DNA of 64,000 nt, taken from Acidobacteriota bacterium. Lineage in GTDB: Bacteria > Acidobacteriota > Terriglobia > Bryobacterales > Bryobacteraceae. Made by a program: the position numbers and the translations under genes. The stretch's first letter is position 1, and each line of letters begins with the position of its first letter. Below the pieces are notes generated by a model. The model had not been told where the DNA came from, did not search any database, and worked only from the letters and a program-made list of their open reading frames with translations. The stretch spans positions 62,001 through 126,000 of the forward strand of contig JACPNQ010000034.1 in assembly GCA_016185425.1 (NCBI GenBank), read 5' to 3'. Below, in pieces: positions 53,028-60,995 of this stretch.

Positions 53028-54166
53028 TGCAAAGAAGAGAGTGTTTCCGGCAGCTAATGGGTTTGGTGGCGGCGTCCCCTCTGTTTGCGCAGGACGACGA
53101 TGTGACGGGGCCGATCAACATTCATGAATTCGAGGAGGTGGCTAAACGCAAGCTTCACAAGCTGGCCTACGATTTCATCGCCGGCGGCGTCGAGGACGAA
53201 TACACTCTCCGCGCCAACCGCGAAGCCTTCGGCCGCGTCGCCATCCTCCCCCGCGTGATGGTTGATACCACTGACGTCTCCACGGAAATCGAACTCCTCG
53301 GCCTGAAACTGAAGTCGCCCATTATCATCGCCCCCACCGGTGGCAAGAACCTCGTCATCCAGAATGCCGACGAAGTCGTCGCCAGGGGCGCTCTCGCCCG
53401 CGAAACACTCATCTGTTCGGCTACCGGCGTCCAAAAACTTCTTCAGGAAGGTAAGCCTTTGCTCTGGTGGTCCAACACCGCCGGCCACTCCAACAAGAGC
53501 CAGGCCGCCGGCTACGCAAAGCGAGTTGAGGACGGCGGCGGCAAGGGAATCGTAGTCACCGCGGACAACGCTTACCAGTCCAATCGCGATCGCAATAACC
53601 GCAATCGCTTCGACTACGGCTACATGCAATTCGGCGTTCCCAAAGACTCCGAAACCCGCAAGCCCATCAACCCCGCTCGCGCCGCAATGTGGGGCCCGCA
53701 CACGCCTTCTATGACTTGGGATTACATCAACTGGCTCAAGGGCGCCGCCAATATTCCCGTCATCGTGAAAGGCGTGCTCCACCCTGAAGACGCCGCGCTC
53801 TGCGTGAAACATGGTGCCGACGCTGTCGTCGTCTCCAACCACGGCGGCCGCCAGCTCGACGGCGCAATGGGCTCTCTCGACGCCCTTCCCGATGTGGCCG
53901 ACGCCGTCGGCGGTAAGATCCCGGTCCTCATGGATGGCGGCCTCCGCCGCGGTGGAGACATCCTCAAAGCCATGGCCTGCGGCGCCCGAGCCGTCCTCGT
54001 TGGCCGCGCCCCGCTCTGGGGCCTCGGAGCGTATGGCCAGCCTGGCGTCGAGCGCGTGCTCCAACTCCTCACCGACGAAACCCGTCTCGCCATGGCGCTC
54101 GCCGGGAAACGCCGGGTCTCGGAAATCGATCGAACGATCGTGAAGAGGATGACCGTGTGGCGTTAA
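53027..54166 (+). CDS. FMN-dependent alpha-hydroxyacid dehydrogenase/oxidase, exported
   Basis: A 379-residue member of the lactate/glycolate oxidase and L-lactate dehydrogenase family. YDFIAGGVEDEYTLRANREAF, IIIAPTGGKNLV, VIVKGVLHPEDAALC, SNHGGRQLDGAMG (catalytic His and Arg) and VLMDGGLRRGGDILKAMACG (FMN phosphate site) are all present. The N-terminus (QRRECFRQLMGLVAASPLFAQ) looks like an export signal with twin arginines, so the flavoprotein is probably periplasmic. A multihaem cytochrome gene follows with an overlap and could accept its electrons. The start is ATG 53027, with GAGGAG upstream. Confidence 0.88.
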   Translation: MQRRECFRQLMGLVAASPLFAQDDDVTGPINIHEFEEVAKRKLHKLAYDFIAGGVEDEYTLRANREAFGRVAILPRVMVDTTDVSTEIELLGLKLKSPIIIAPTGGKNLVIQNADEVVARGALARETLICSATGVQKLLQEGKPLLWWSNTAGHSNKSQAAGYAKRVEDGGGKGIVVTADNAYQSNRDRNNRNRFDYGYMQFGVPKDSETRKPINPARAAMWGPHTPSMTWDYINWLKGAANIPVIVKGVLHPEDAALCVKHGADAVVVSNHGGRQLDGAMGSLDALPDVADAVGGKIPVLMDGGLRRGGDILKAMACGARAVLVGRAPLWGLGAYGQPGVERVLQLLTDETRLAMALAGKRRVSEIDRTIVKRMTVWR

Positions 54167-54651
54167 TGCTCCTTCTATTCGCCGCCTTGTCGCCGCTGGC
54201 GCAGGAGCCGCACCGCTGCGCCGCTTGCCACTCCGAATCCGTTGCCGATTTCAAAACCCACAGACACGCCGCCTCCGGTCTCGATTGCGGCATCTGCCAC
54301 GGCCCTTCCGAGAAACACCGCAACTCAGTCGGCAACGTCCCGCCTGACCAGGTTGCCGCGCCCGCGGACATCTCCAAGCTCTGCGGCAACTGCCATCTGG
54401 CCGAAAAACAGCAGTACGAGTCCAGCGCCCACGGCCGCGTCTATGTCGCCGGTAAAAAGGTAAAAACCGCAAACTGCAACACCTGTCACGGCCACCACGC
54501 CCTCCGTCCCTGGGCCTCACAAGTCGAAAACTGCCAGCGCTGCCACACTACTCTTCCCGCCTCCTGCAAAGAGAAACCCGTCTCGATGAACGCTCGCGTC
54601 GCTTGCATGAGCTGCCACGCTCGCCATACGCTTGGTGTAAGCAGGCAGTAA
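54157..54651 (+). CDS. Hexahaem c-type cytochrome
   Basis: A 164-residue exported cytochrome with a short signal peptide (LMLLLFAALSPLAQ). Six CxxCH motifs are at residues 21-25, 44-48, 76-80, 107-111, 126-130 and 150-154, and several extra histidines could serve as distal ligands (HRHAASGLDCG, HGHHALRP). It resembles small cytochrome c3/NapC-NrfH-like multihaem proteins without the membrane anchor. GTG 54157 is preferred as start, because AGAGGA stands before it; ATG 54166 overlaps the preceding stop. It is coupled to the hydroxyacid dehydrogenase gene. Confidence 0.9.
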   Translation: MALMLLLFAALSPLAQEPHRCAACHSESVADFKTHRHAASGLDCGICHGPSEKHRNSVGNVPPDQVAAPADISKLCGNCHLAEKQQYESSAHGRVYVAGKKVKTANCNTCHGHHALRPWASQVENCQRCHTTLPASCKEKPVSMNARVACMSCHARHTLGVSRQ

Positions 54652-54654
54652 GCC

Positions 54655-54894
54655 ATGCCCGAAAAGAAGAGCTTCGCGCGGATGGTCGGGGAGTACTCCA
54701 ACCTCGCCTTCATCCTTCCCGCGTCCATCTTCGTCGGTTACGCCATCGGGTACGGTCTCGATAAATGGTTGGGAACCCATTTCTGGTACATTGTCTGGCT
54801 GTTGATCGGAATCGTCGCCGGCATGAGGGAACTGATTCGCAAAGTGATGGGTGATTTCCAGAAGGACATCGACGCCGGTGGTGGACAAGACTGA
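54655..54894 (+). CDS. atpZ: AtpZ/AtpI-family protein
   Basis: A 79-residue membrane protein with two helices. YSNLAFILPASIFVGYAIGY, then LDKWLGTHFWYIVWLLIGIV, matches the AtpZ/AtpI-type proteins that precede F0 genes and may help c-ring assembly or Mg2+ supply. It overlaps the next gene, is followed by atpI-like, atpB and atpE genes, and begins four bases after the cytochrome gene. Confidence 0.82.
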   Translation: MPEKKSFARMVGEYSNLAFILPASIFVGYAIGYGLDKWLGTHFWYIVWLLIGIVAGMRELIRKVMGDFQKDIDAGGGQD

Positions 54895-55240
54895 TAGCTT
54901 CTCCGCGCTGGTCGAACGCCTAGGCCGCTGGATCATTTTCGCTGGCGCCGTCAGTTGGATCTATGTCGCCGGTCGCTGGGGATGGAAAGGCGCGGCAGGA
55001 TTCGCTTTCGGCGTCGTCGCGGCGTACCTCAACATGCGCTGGCTCGCCAACGCCTTGTCCAAGCCCGAAAGCGTTTCTTCCGGCCTGTTAGTGCTGCGCT
55101 ACGCTCTGGCCGCCGGCGCGGCGTATGTTATCCTGGAAACATTCGAGATCAGCCCGCTTTTTGTACTAGCGGGCCTTCTTACGGCTGCACTCGCCGCCAT
55201 CCTCGAAGTTCTCTTCCAACTCTTCTATGCACGAACATGA
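54881..55240 (+). CDS. atpI: ATP synthase subunit I (AtpI-like)
   Basis: A 119-residue membrane protein with four predicted helices (WIIFAGAVSWIYVAG, GFAFGVVAAYLNMRWLANAL, LRYALAAGAAYVILETF, LFVLAGLLTAALAAILEVLF). The layout and position directly before atpB fit ATP synthase subunit I. It starts with GTG inside the atpZ gene and ends inside the atpB gene. The sequence is poorly conserved, so the name depends partly on context. Confidence 0.75.
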   Translation: MDKTDSFSALVERLGRWIIFAGAVSWIYVAGRWGWKGAAGFAFGVVAAYLNMRWLANALSKPESVSSGLLVLRYALAAGAAYVILETFEISPLFVLAGLLTAALAAILEVLFQLFYART

Positions 55241-55979
55241 ATTGTGGCTGACCGCTCTGTGCAACGATCACTTGGCCGGTGTTGCTAATTCCATCCTCAC
55301 AGCCGTCGGTCAACCCGCCCAAGGACGCCCCTGGGCCAACTACATCACCATGGAGCTGCTCGTCGCCGCGATCATTATCACGCTATTCGGCATCCTCAAG
55401 TCCCAGCTCTCCATGGATCGCCCCGGCGGCCTGCAACTCGCAATGGAGGCGGTCCACGGCTTCCTTAGCGATAACGCCCACGACAACATTCACCACGGCT
55501 ATCGCCGTCACATCCCCTTCTTCGCCTCCCTCTTCTTTTTCGTCCTCTTCTCCAACCTGATCGGCATCATCCCTACCTTGGAATCGCCGACGATGTTCCC
55601 GCCCGTCCCGGCTGGCCTCGCCCTCACCGCGTTCCTTTACTACAACATCCAGGGCTTCATCGAAGGTGGCATCGGCTACCTGAAACAGTTCGCCGGCCCC
55701 AGCATGGGCTTCGGCTTCCTGGGCAACACGGCTATGGCCTGCTTGATGATCCCCATCGAAATCGTCAGCCACTGCGCCCGGCCCATCTCGCTCACCATCC
55801 GTCTCTTCGCCAACATGTTCGCCGGGGAACAGGTCACGCTCGTCTTCCTGAGCATGACGTACTTCCTCGCACCGGTCCTCTTCATGGGCCTCCACGTTTT
55901 CGTATCTTTCGTGCAAGCCTACGTCTTCGCGCTGCTGACCATGATTTACGTCGGCATGGCCGTCTCGCACGAACACTAA
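55227..55979 (+). CDS. atpB: F0F1 ATP synthase subunit a
   Basis: A 250-residue membrane subunit that forms the ion half-channels. LTIRLFANMFAGEQVTLVFL carries the essential Arg, and SFVQAYVFALLTMIYVGMAV is the conserved last helix. GFLGNTAMACLMIPIEIVSH is the preceding motif. The ATG overlaps the atpI gene by 14 bases. A 106-base gap follows before atpE. Confidence 0.95.
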   Translation: MHEHELWLTALCNDHLAGVANSILTAVGQPAQGRPWANYITMELLVAAIIITLFGILKSQLSMDRPGGLQLAMEAVHGFLSDNAHDNIHHGYRRHIPFFASLFFFVLFSNLIGIIPTLESPTMFPPVPAGLALTAFLYYNIQGFIEGGIGYLKQFAGPSMGFGFLGNTAMACLMIPIEIVSHCARPISLTIRLFANMFAGEQVTLVFLSMTYFLAPVLFMGLHVFVSFVQAYVFALLTMIYVGMAVSHEH

Positions 55980-56085
55980 TTTTTCATACCGGCATTTTGC
56001 GGCGCACAGTGTGAGCCTTGCTCCCTCCCAAGGGCTGCCTGGAACCACCTCCTGGGCGCAAATCATAACCAAGGAGAAGTCCACA

Positions 56086-56382
56086 ATGTTTTCTCGTCTG
56101 TCTTTGCTCGCGCTCTTCCTGCTCGCTATGGCCTCGCCCATGTTCGCTCAGGGCCAGGGCCAGGCCAGCGGTGGCGGCATCGTTCTCACCAATGCTTTTG
56201 CCATGGCAATCGCTTCCGGTCTCTGCGCTCTGGGTCAGGGCAAGGCAGTTGCCGGTGTTGCCGAAGGTATCGCCCGCAATCCGGGCGCCGGCGCTGTGAT
56301 CCGCGGTATCGGTCTGCTCGGCCTGATCTTTATCGAATCGCTCGCCCTCTACACGCTCGTCATCATCTTCGTGAAGGGCTAG
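56086..56382 (+). CDS. atpE: F0F1 ATP synthase subunit c with N-terminal signal-like extension
   Basis: A 98-residue c subunit. AAGGAGAA stands eight bases before ATG 56086. Residues 1-22 form a signal-like hydrophobic leader (LSLLALFLLAMASPMFAQ), so the mature hairpin starts near residue 23. Helix 1 has ASGLCALGQGKAVAG, the polar loop is GIARNPGAGA, and helix 2 has LIFIESLALYTLVIIFV with ion-binding Glu84. Gln51, Glu84, Ser85 and Tyr89 keep the spacing of Na+-binding c subunits. No atpF, H, A, G, D or C gene follows, so the other subunits are encoded elsewhere. Confidence 0.93.
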   Translation: MFSRLSLLALFLLAMASPMFAQGQGQASGGGIVLTNAFAMAIASGLCALGQGKAVAGVAEGIARNPGAGAVIRGIGLLGLIFIESLALYTLVIIFVKG

Positions 56383-56392
56383 TCTCCGCTTG

Positions 56393-56418
56393 GCGCGGCG
56401 GTCACCCGGCCGCCGCGC
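56393..56418 (+). terminator. GC-rich hairpin after atpE
   Basis: Nine perfect base pairs (GCGCGGCGG/CCGCCGCGC) around an eight-base loop, 11 bases after the atpE stop and eight bases before the next gene's ATG. Only two T residues follow, so it may be a weak terminator or a 3' stabiliser of the atpE message. Confidence 0.45.
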
Positions 56419-56426
56419 TTCCCACC

Positions 56427-57314
56427 ATGCTTAAACTGCACGGCATTTACCCGCCCATCGCCACGCCCTTCACTCACTCCGGCGACCTCTACAAGACCAA
56501 AGTCCAGCACAACATCGAAAAGCTGAATGCCGTCGGCCTCTCCGGCTATGTCGTTTGCGGTTCTACGGGCGAAAGCGTCATGCTTATGCCCGAAGAGAAG
56601 CTGCAGATGTTCGAGTGGGTAGCCCAATACGCCAAAGCAGGCAAACAACTCCTCTGCGGCACCGGCGTCGAGAGTGTTCGTGAAACCGTCTGGCTCACCA
56701 ACAAAGCGGCCGAAATGGGATACGTCGCCGCAATGGTCCGCACGCCACACTATTACAAGAACCTGCTCGCCAACGCGGACGCCCAGGTCCGCTACTTCCG
56801 CGCCGTCGCTGACCAGTCCAAGCTCCCCATCATGATCTACAACTGGCCGCAAGCGACGGGAATCGACATTGCCGCCGAAGCCGTTGTCGCTCTCAGCGAA
56901 CACCCAAATATCATCGCCATCAAGGAAAGCTCCGGTAATCTCGAAAAGCTGATGAAGATGATCCGCGAAGTGAAGACAGGATTTCAGGTCCTCTCCGGCA
57001 GCGCTCCCACCCTATACCCATCTCTCAAAGCCGGTGCCGCCGGTGCAGTCCTCGCCTTCGCCAATGCCGCTCCCTATGCCTGTGTCACCATTTGGGAAGC
57101 CTTCCGCACGCGCGAAGAGGAAGCCGGTATGGACTGGCAGGCACGCATCGCCAACCCCGCCAGCCTCGTCACCGTCAAATACGGCATCCCCGGCCTCAAG
57201 TACGCGATGGACTTGAATGGCTACTACGGCGGAACTCCACGTCTGCCGCTGATCCCCGTTTCCCCCGAAGTCCGCCTCGAACTCGAAGCCGCCTTCGACG
57301 GAATCAAAGCCTGA
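56427..57314 (+). CDS. Dihydrodipicolinate synthase/N-acetylneuraminate lyase family aldolase
   Basis: A 295-residue class I aldolase of the DapA family. GVYPP-like GIYPPIATPFTHSGDL starts the barrel, YVVCGSTGESVMLMPEEK is the GTTGE-type substrate loop, IYNWPQATG holds the catalytic Tyr, and IIAIKESSGNLEKL contains the Schiff-base Lys. The family includes dapA, sialate lyase, 2-keto-3-deoxy-sugar acid aldolases and 4-hydroxy-2-oxoglutarate aldolase; NWP in place of NVP argues against housekeeping DapA, but the reaction cannot be named. It is separated from atpE by a hairpin. Confidence 0.85.
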   Translation: MLKLHGIYPPIATPFTHSGDLYKTKVQHNIEKLNAVGLSGYVVCGSTGESVMLMPEEKLQMFEWVAQYAKAGKQLLCGTGVESVRETVWLTNKAAEMGYVAAMVRTPHYYKNLLANADAQVRYFRAVADQSKLPIMIYNWPQATGIDIAAEAVVALSEHPNIIAIKESSGNLEKLMKMIREVKTGFQVLSGSAPTLYPSLKAGAAGAVLAFANAAPYACVTIWEAFRTREEEAGMDWQARIANPASLVTVKYGIPGLKYAMDLNGYYGGTPRLPLIPVSPEVRLELEAAFDGIKA

Positions 57315-57857
57315 TTAGCTACGCGTAATCATGTGGCCGACCATGTCGAGCCGCTGATGCATCCGCCCCTCATCCGGATTCGGCAGTATGCACACCTGTA
57401 CCAGCATCTCCCCATCGCAAACCTTCACCGGAATCAGGATCCACTCGTTGCTCCCGCCAATCTTCGTCGTAAAACTCGCGCCGTAGATCGTCGTCGGCGT
57501 CGACAGCCCCATCGGCCCCACATGCTCTTCAATCACTACCTTCAGGTTGCCGATCACCATGTTGCCCAATTCCGAAACCGCGTCCAACACTTCGTCGTTC
57601 ACCTTCTCGTAAGGCGTCAGCAGAAACAGCTCCGCCAGCCTGCATGCCAGGTCCGGCTTACACGTCAGCGCCCCAGTGCCAATCCAGGGCCCGGCCATGC
57701 CAATCAGCGCCACCACGCCATCGCTCTCCTGCAGCGGATGCCCCATCAGCCGCGTCTCCCCTACTTCGGCGGCGCAGCCGAGCATGGTCTCGCAAACGTT
57801 CTCCACGGTCCTTTTGATGGTCGTCTCTACTAACTGCTGCATTTCTTCGGTCGTCAT
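57315..57857 (-). CDS. CheX-type chemotaxis phosphatase-like protein
   Basis: A 180-residue protein of the CheC/CheX family. DEVLDAVSELGNMVIGNLKV contains the E-x2-N pair used to dephosphorylate CheY-P. GMAGPWIGTGALTCKP and TTIYGASFTTKIGGSNEWIL are the two beta parts. It follows a CheY-like gene on the same strand, so the two make a receiver-phosphatase pair. No kinase, receptor or flagellar gene is near, so the pathway may not be flagellar chemotaxis. Confidence 0.85.
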   Translation of the reverse strand: MTTEEMQQLVETTIKRTVENVCETMLGCAAEVGETRLMGHPLQESDGVVALIGMAGPWIGTGALTCKPDLACRLAELFLLTPYEKVNDEVLDAVSELGNMVIGNLKVVIEEHVGPMGLSTPTTIYGASFTTKIGGSNEWILIPVKVCDGEMLVQVCILPNPDEGRMHQRLDMVGHMITRS

Positions 57858-57887
57858 AGTGCACCTCTATTGAATCGAATTTTGTTC

Positions 57888-58259
57888 CTAAACCAGACCG
57901 GCCAGCTTCTCTTTGATCTGGTCCGCCGTGAACGGCTTACGGACATACCCCGCAGCTCCCAGGTCCACAGCTTCCAATACTTTCTGCTGGCTGCCTTCCG
58001 TTGTGATCATTACCACCGGAATGCTCTTCCAGTTCGGATTCTCGCGAATGTGCGTCAACAGTTGGATCCCGTCCATGTTTGGCATATTGATGTCGGACAA
58101 CACCAAATCCACTTTGCTCCGCTTCAACCGCTCAATCGCCTCCACGCCATCGCCCGCCTCTAAAACCGTGCCGAGTGGGATATCTGTCTGGATCAGCACC
58201 CGATGCAGAATCTTTCGAATCGCCGCGGAGTCGTCTACGATCAGCACATCCAGTCCCAT
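57888..58259 (-). CDS. CheY-like single-domain response regulator
   Basis: A 123-residue stand-alone receiver. LIVDDSAAIRKIL holds the acidic pair, VLSDINMPNMDGIQLL the phosphorylated Asp, VVMITTEGS the Thr and YVRKPFTADQIKEKL the Lys. There is no output domain, so it signals by protein contact. GGGAG lies five bases before its ATG. The CheX-type gene follows after 30 bases. Confidence 0.92.
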   Translation of the reverse strand: MGLDVLIVDDSAAIRKILHRVLIQTDIPLGTVLEAGDGVEAIERLKRSKVDLVLSDINMPNMDGIQLLTHIRENPNWKSIPVVMITTEGSQQKVLEAVDLGAAGYVRKPFTADQIKEKLAGLV

Positions 58260-58337
58260 GAGCTTCTCCCTCTACATATCCCTCTTCGTCCTCGCCTCAA
58301 CTTCCGTGAACATTTTTCGTGATACCATCCGCCCCGA

Positions 58338-60296
58338 GTGCTCCATCGTCTCCTCATCCTCACCCTCCTTCCCTCCCTATTCGCCGCCGATCCCGTCGTG
58401 CACCGAACCCCCGTCGCCGCCTCCGTCTTTCCGCAAGGCGCCCGCCCCGGCCAGACCATCGACGCCGAAATACTCGGCGAATTCCTCGACAACGCCAGTC
58501 AAATCCTCGTCCCCTCCCGCGCCTTCACCGCTTCCCTAACCTCCCATTCCCCCACTCGCCTTACCCTGCGGATCAACACCCCCGCCAGTGCCCCCTATGG
58601 CACGTACGTCCTCTATGTCATCAGCCCGCGCGGCGCGTCCAACCCCGTCCTCCTCCGCATCGGTGATCTCCCCCACATCCTCGAATCCGAGCCCAATTCC
58701 GTTATCGACGATGCCCAGATCACCCCGATCCCCGCTACAATCCTCGGCCGCCTCAACACCGACGGCGACTTCGATTTCTTCCGCTTCCACGCAGCCCGCG
58801 GCAGCCGCTGGCTCTTCGATCTCCGCGCCGCCCGCAACGGCAACTCCCTCGATGCCGCGCTCATTCTCCTCGACGCCAACGGCCGCAAACTCGCCCACTG
58901 CGAGGAACGCTTTATCTGGGATCCCTTCCTCGAATACCAGTTCGCCGAAGAAGGCGACTATATCGTCGTCGTCCAGCCCACGCATCGCTTTAACGACCCC
59001 AACTTCGCCTACTCTCTCGACATCCGTCAATCCCCCCACATCGACACCATTGCTCCCCTCGCCCTCGAACCCGGCGATCGCGAGATCACCCTCTACGGCG
59101 CCGGCTTTCAACACACGAACGCCAAACTCGAATTCTCTAACCCAACCGTCACCGGCCAACTCATCGCCGTCAATGGCGCTACCGCTCGCGCCAAACTCCA
59201 CGTCCCCGAATTGTCCGGCCCGCAAGCCCTTACCCTCATCACTCCCGAAGGCCGCTCCAACACCGCGTCATTCCTCATTGACCCCACCCCAACCATCTTG
59301 GGCGCCAATCTAAAGGCCCCGGCCCAAGTCACTGCCATGGCCCGCTATCGTGACCCCCACAAGTTCACCATTGATGCCAAAGCCGGCGAGTCGCTCACCT
59401 TCGAAGTCCGCTCCCAGCGCTTTGGCGCCGATTCCGACCTCTCTATGCGCCTCCTCAGCGCCCAGGGCAAAACGATTGCCTCCAACGACGACTTCAACTT
59501 CGCTGGCGAAGCCTTCTACCAAAAGGACCCGCGCCTCACTCATAAATTCGCCGAGTCCGGTACCTACACCCTCGAACTTCGCAATACAGTCGCCGTCCCC
59601 AGCGAAGGCACTCCATTCCAACTCACCGTCTCGCTCTTAATGCCCCGCTTCACCCCCCAACTGAGCGGCGACCACCCTTATATCTACCCCGGCGAAACAA
59701 AAAAGTGGAAGGTGACTGTTCAGCGCCTCGACGGTCATCATGCCGATATCCCCGTTACCGTCGAAGGCCTACCCGCCGCTATCACCGCGAAACCAGCCGT
59801 TATCCCCTCGGGCAAAAACGAAGCTGACATAGAACTCACTGCCGCGTCAAACGCCGAGCCAGCCACTGCGGCCAATATCATCGTCAAAACCGGCGCGGAA
59901 ACCGCATGGCGCAACGTCCGCATCTCCAGCGGCGGTGGCGAGGGTGCCACCTATGCCCGCGTTGGTTCAGCCATCCTGACCGTCGCCCGCAAGCCCAATT
60001 TCTCCCTCGAAGCCACCGCCTCCGTTGTCAACATCCCAAGGGGCGGAACCGCCAAAATTCCGATCTCCATCCGCCGCGAACCCGGCTTCGAAGAGCCGAT
60101 CTCTTTCAGAATCAATAACCTCCCGTCCGGCGTCACCATGGATCCCCTCACCGTCCCTGCATCGCAATCCACTCTCGAGATCACCATCCGCGCCGCACAA
60201 TCCGCCGCCCAAGCGCGTGCCCCGCGCGTTGCCATCCTCGGGATAACCAACGGCGAACAGCAGGAAGCCCCCCGGATCTCAATTCTCGTCAATTAA
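58338..60296 (+). CDS. Secreted protein with PPC-type beta domains
   Basis: A 652-residue exported protein, mainly beta structure. A signal peptide (LHRLLILTLLPSLFAADP) follows the GTG start at 58338. Two bacterial pre-peptidase C-terminal (PPC) domains are recognisable: ILGRLNTDGDFDFFRFHAAR with EEGDYIVVVQPT at about residues 130-230, and FTIDAKAGESLTFEVRSQRF with SGTYTLELRNT at about 340-430. IPT/TIG-like Ig folds lie between and before them (IAPLALEPGDREITLYGAGF). No catalytic domain is seen. It is likely a surface or periplasmic binding protein of unknown ligand. Confidence 0.78.
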   Translation: MLHRLLILTLLPSLFAADPVVHRTPVAASVFPQGARPGQTIDAEILGEFLDNASQILVPSRAFTASLTSHSPTRLTLRINTPASAPYGTYVLYVISPRGASNPVLLRIGDLPHILESEPNSVIDDAQITPIPATILGRLNTDGDFDFFRFHAARGSRWLFDLRAARNGNSLDAALILLDANGRKLAHCEERFIWDPFLEYQFAEEGDYIVVVQPTHRFNDPNFAYSLDIRQSPHIDTIAPLALEPGDREITLYGAGFQHTNAKLEFSNPTVTGQLIAVNGATARAKLHVPELSGPQALTLITPEGRSNTASFLIDPTPTILGANLKAPAQVTAMARYRDPHKFTIDAKAGESLTFEVRSQRFGADSDLSMRLLSAQGKTIASNDDFNFAGEAFYQKDPRLTHKFAESGTYTLELRNTVAVPSEGTPFQLTVSLLMPRFTPQLSGDHPYIYPGETKKWKVTVQRLDGHHADIPVTVEGLPAAITAKPAVIPSGKNEADIELTAASNAEPATAANIIVKTGAETAWRNVRISSGGGEGATYARVGSAILTVARKPNFSLEATASVVNIPRGGTAKIPISIRREPGFEEPISFRINNLPSGVTMDPLTVPASQSTLEITIRAAQSAAQARAPRVAILGITNGEQQEAPRISILVN

Positions 60297-60298
60297 CC

Positions 60299-60326
60299 TT
60301 GTACATCCTCATAAGCTTATGTACAA
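60299..60326. promoter_or_regulatory. Inverted repeat operator/promoter of the second toxin-antitoxin pair
   Basis: TTGTACAT at 60299-60306 and its exact inverse ATGTACAA at 60319-60326 flank 12 bases that include the palindrome ATAAGCTTAT. A -35-like TTGTAC (60299-60304) and a -10-like TACAAT (60322-60327) with a 17-base spacer coincide with the two arms, so a bound antitoxin would block RNA polymerase. Confidence 0.6.
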
Positions 60327-60333
60327 TACAACT

Positions 60334-60579
60334 ATGACCAACATCTCCAAGGCCAGACAGTCCCTCTTCACTCTGGTCGAGGCTGCCGCCAGAGGAGAAA
60401 AGGTCGCATTCACCCATAAAGGACAGAGGTTCTACATCGTGGCCGAAGAAACCCCATCCAAACTCGCAAGGCTCAAACCGCTCGATATCCTCCCGCCCGG
60501 GACCTCTATCGCCGATACTGACCAGGCATTGAGCGACTTGGCCGCCCAGAACGCCGCCGAATGGGAAAGCAAGCAATAG
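60334..60579 (+). CDS. Type II antitoxin, Phd family
   Basis: An 81-residue antitoxin. ISKARQSLFTLVEAAARGEK and VAFTHKGQRFYIVAEE form the Phd-type N-terminal DNA-binding fold, and the acidic tail (IADTDQALSDLAAQNAAEWE) would bind the toxin. ATG 60334 is chosen because the -10 element at 60322-60327 would put the transcription start at or next to this codon; a leaderless message is possible. The toxin gene starts nine bases after its stop. Confidence 0.82.
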   Translation: MTNISKARQSLFTLVEAAARGEKVAFTHKGQRFYIVAEETPSKLARLKPLDILPPGTSIADTDQALSDLAAQNAAEWESKQ

Positions 60580-60588
60580 CCCTGGCGA

Positions 60589-60969
60589 ATGCGCGCATAT
60601 CTCGATACCAACGCAGTCATCCGCCTCGCTCATGGCGACCTGAAACAGATCGGCAAAGCGGCCCGTCACGTCATTGATCGGAATTATCTGCTGATCTCTC
60701 CGATGGTCGCACTCGAACTCGAGTATCTATTCGAAATCGGTCGCCTCAAACTCCCCGCCGAGAAAATCATCTCCCATTTGGACGCCACCATCGGCGTCGC
60801 CTTCTGCCCTATATCCTTTACAGAAGTCGCCCGCGCCGCTATCAAAGAAGCCTGGACCCGCGACAGCTTTGATCGCATGATCGTTGCCCAGGCACGCCAC
60901 GCCGGTAACGCCCCGCTCGTCACGGCGGACGAAAAAATCAAAGAGCACTATAAACCCGCCGTCTGGTAA
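60589..60969 (+). CDS. PIN-domain toxin (VapC-like ribonuclease)
   Basis: A 126-residue PIN-domain protein. AYLDTNAVIRLAHG (Asp5), ALELEYLFEIG (Glu), TRDSFDRMIVAQARH (Asp) and LVTADEKIKEHY (Asp) place the acidic active-site residues. It is only distantly similar to the PIN toxin at 25.7 kb. It converges with the pilin-like gene 27 bases away. Confidence 0.88.
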   Translation: MRAYLDTNAVIRLAHGDLKQIGKAARHVIDRNYLLISPMVALELEYLFEIGRLKLPAEKIISHLDATIGVAFCPISFTEVARAAIKEAWTRDSFDRMIVAQARHAGNAPLVTADEKIKEHYKPAVW

Positions 60970-60995
60970 GTCTCTACGAGACTCTTCGCTGCGGA

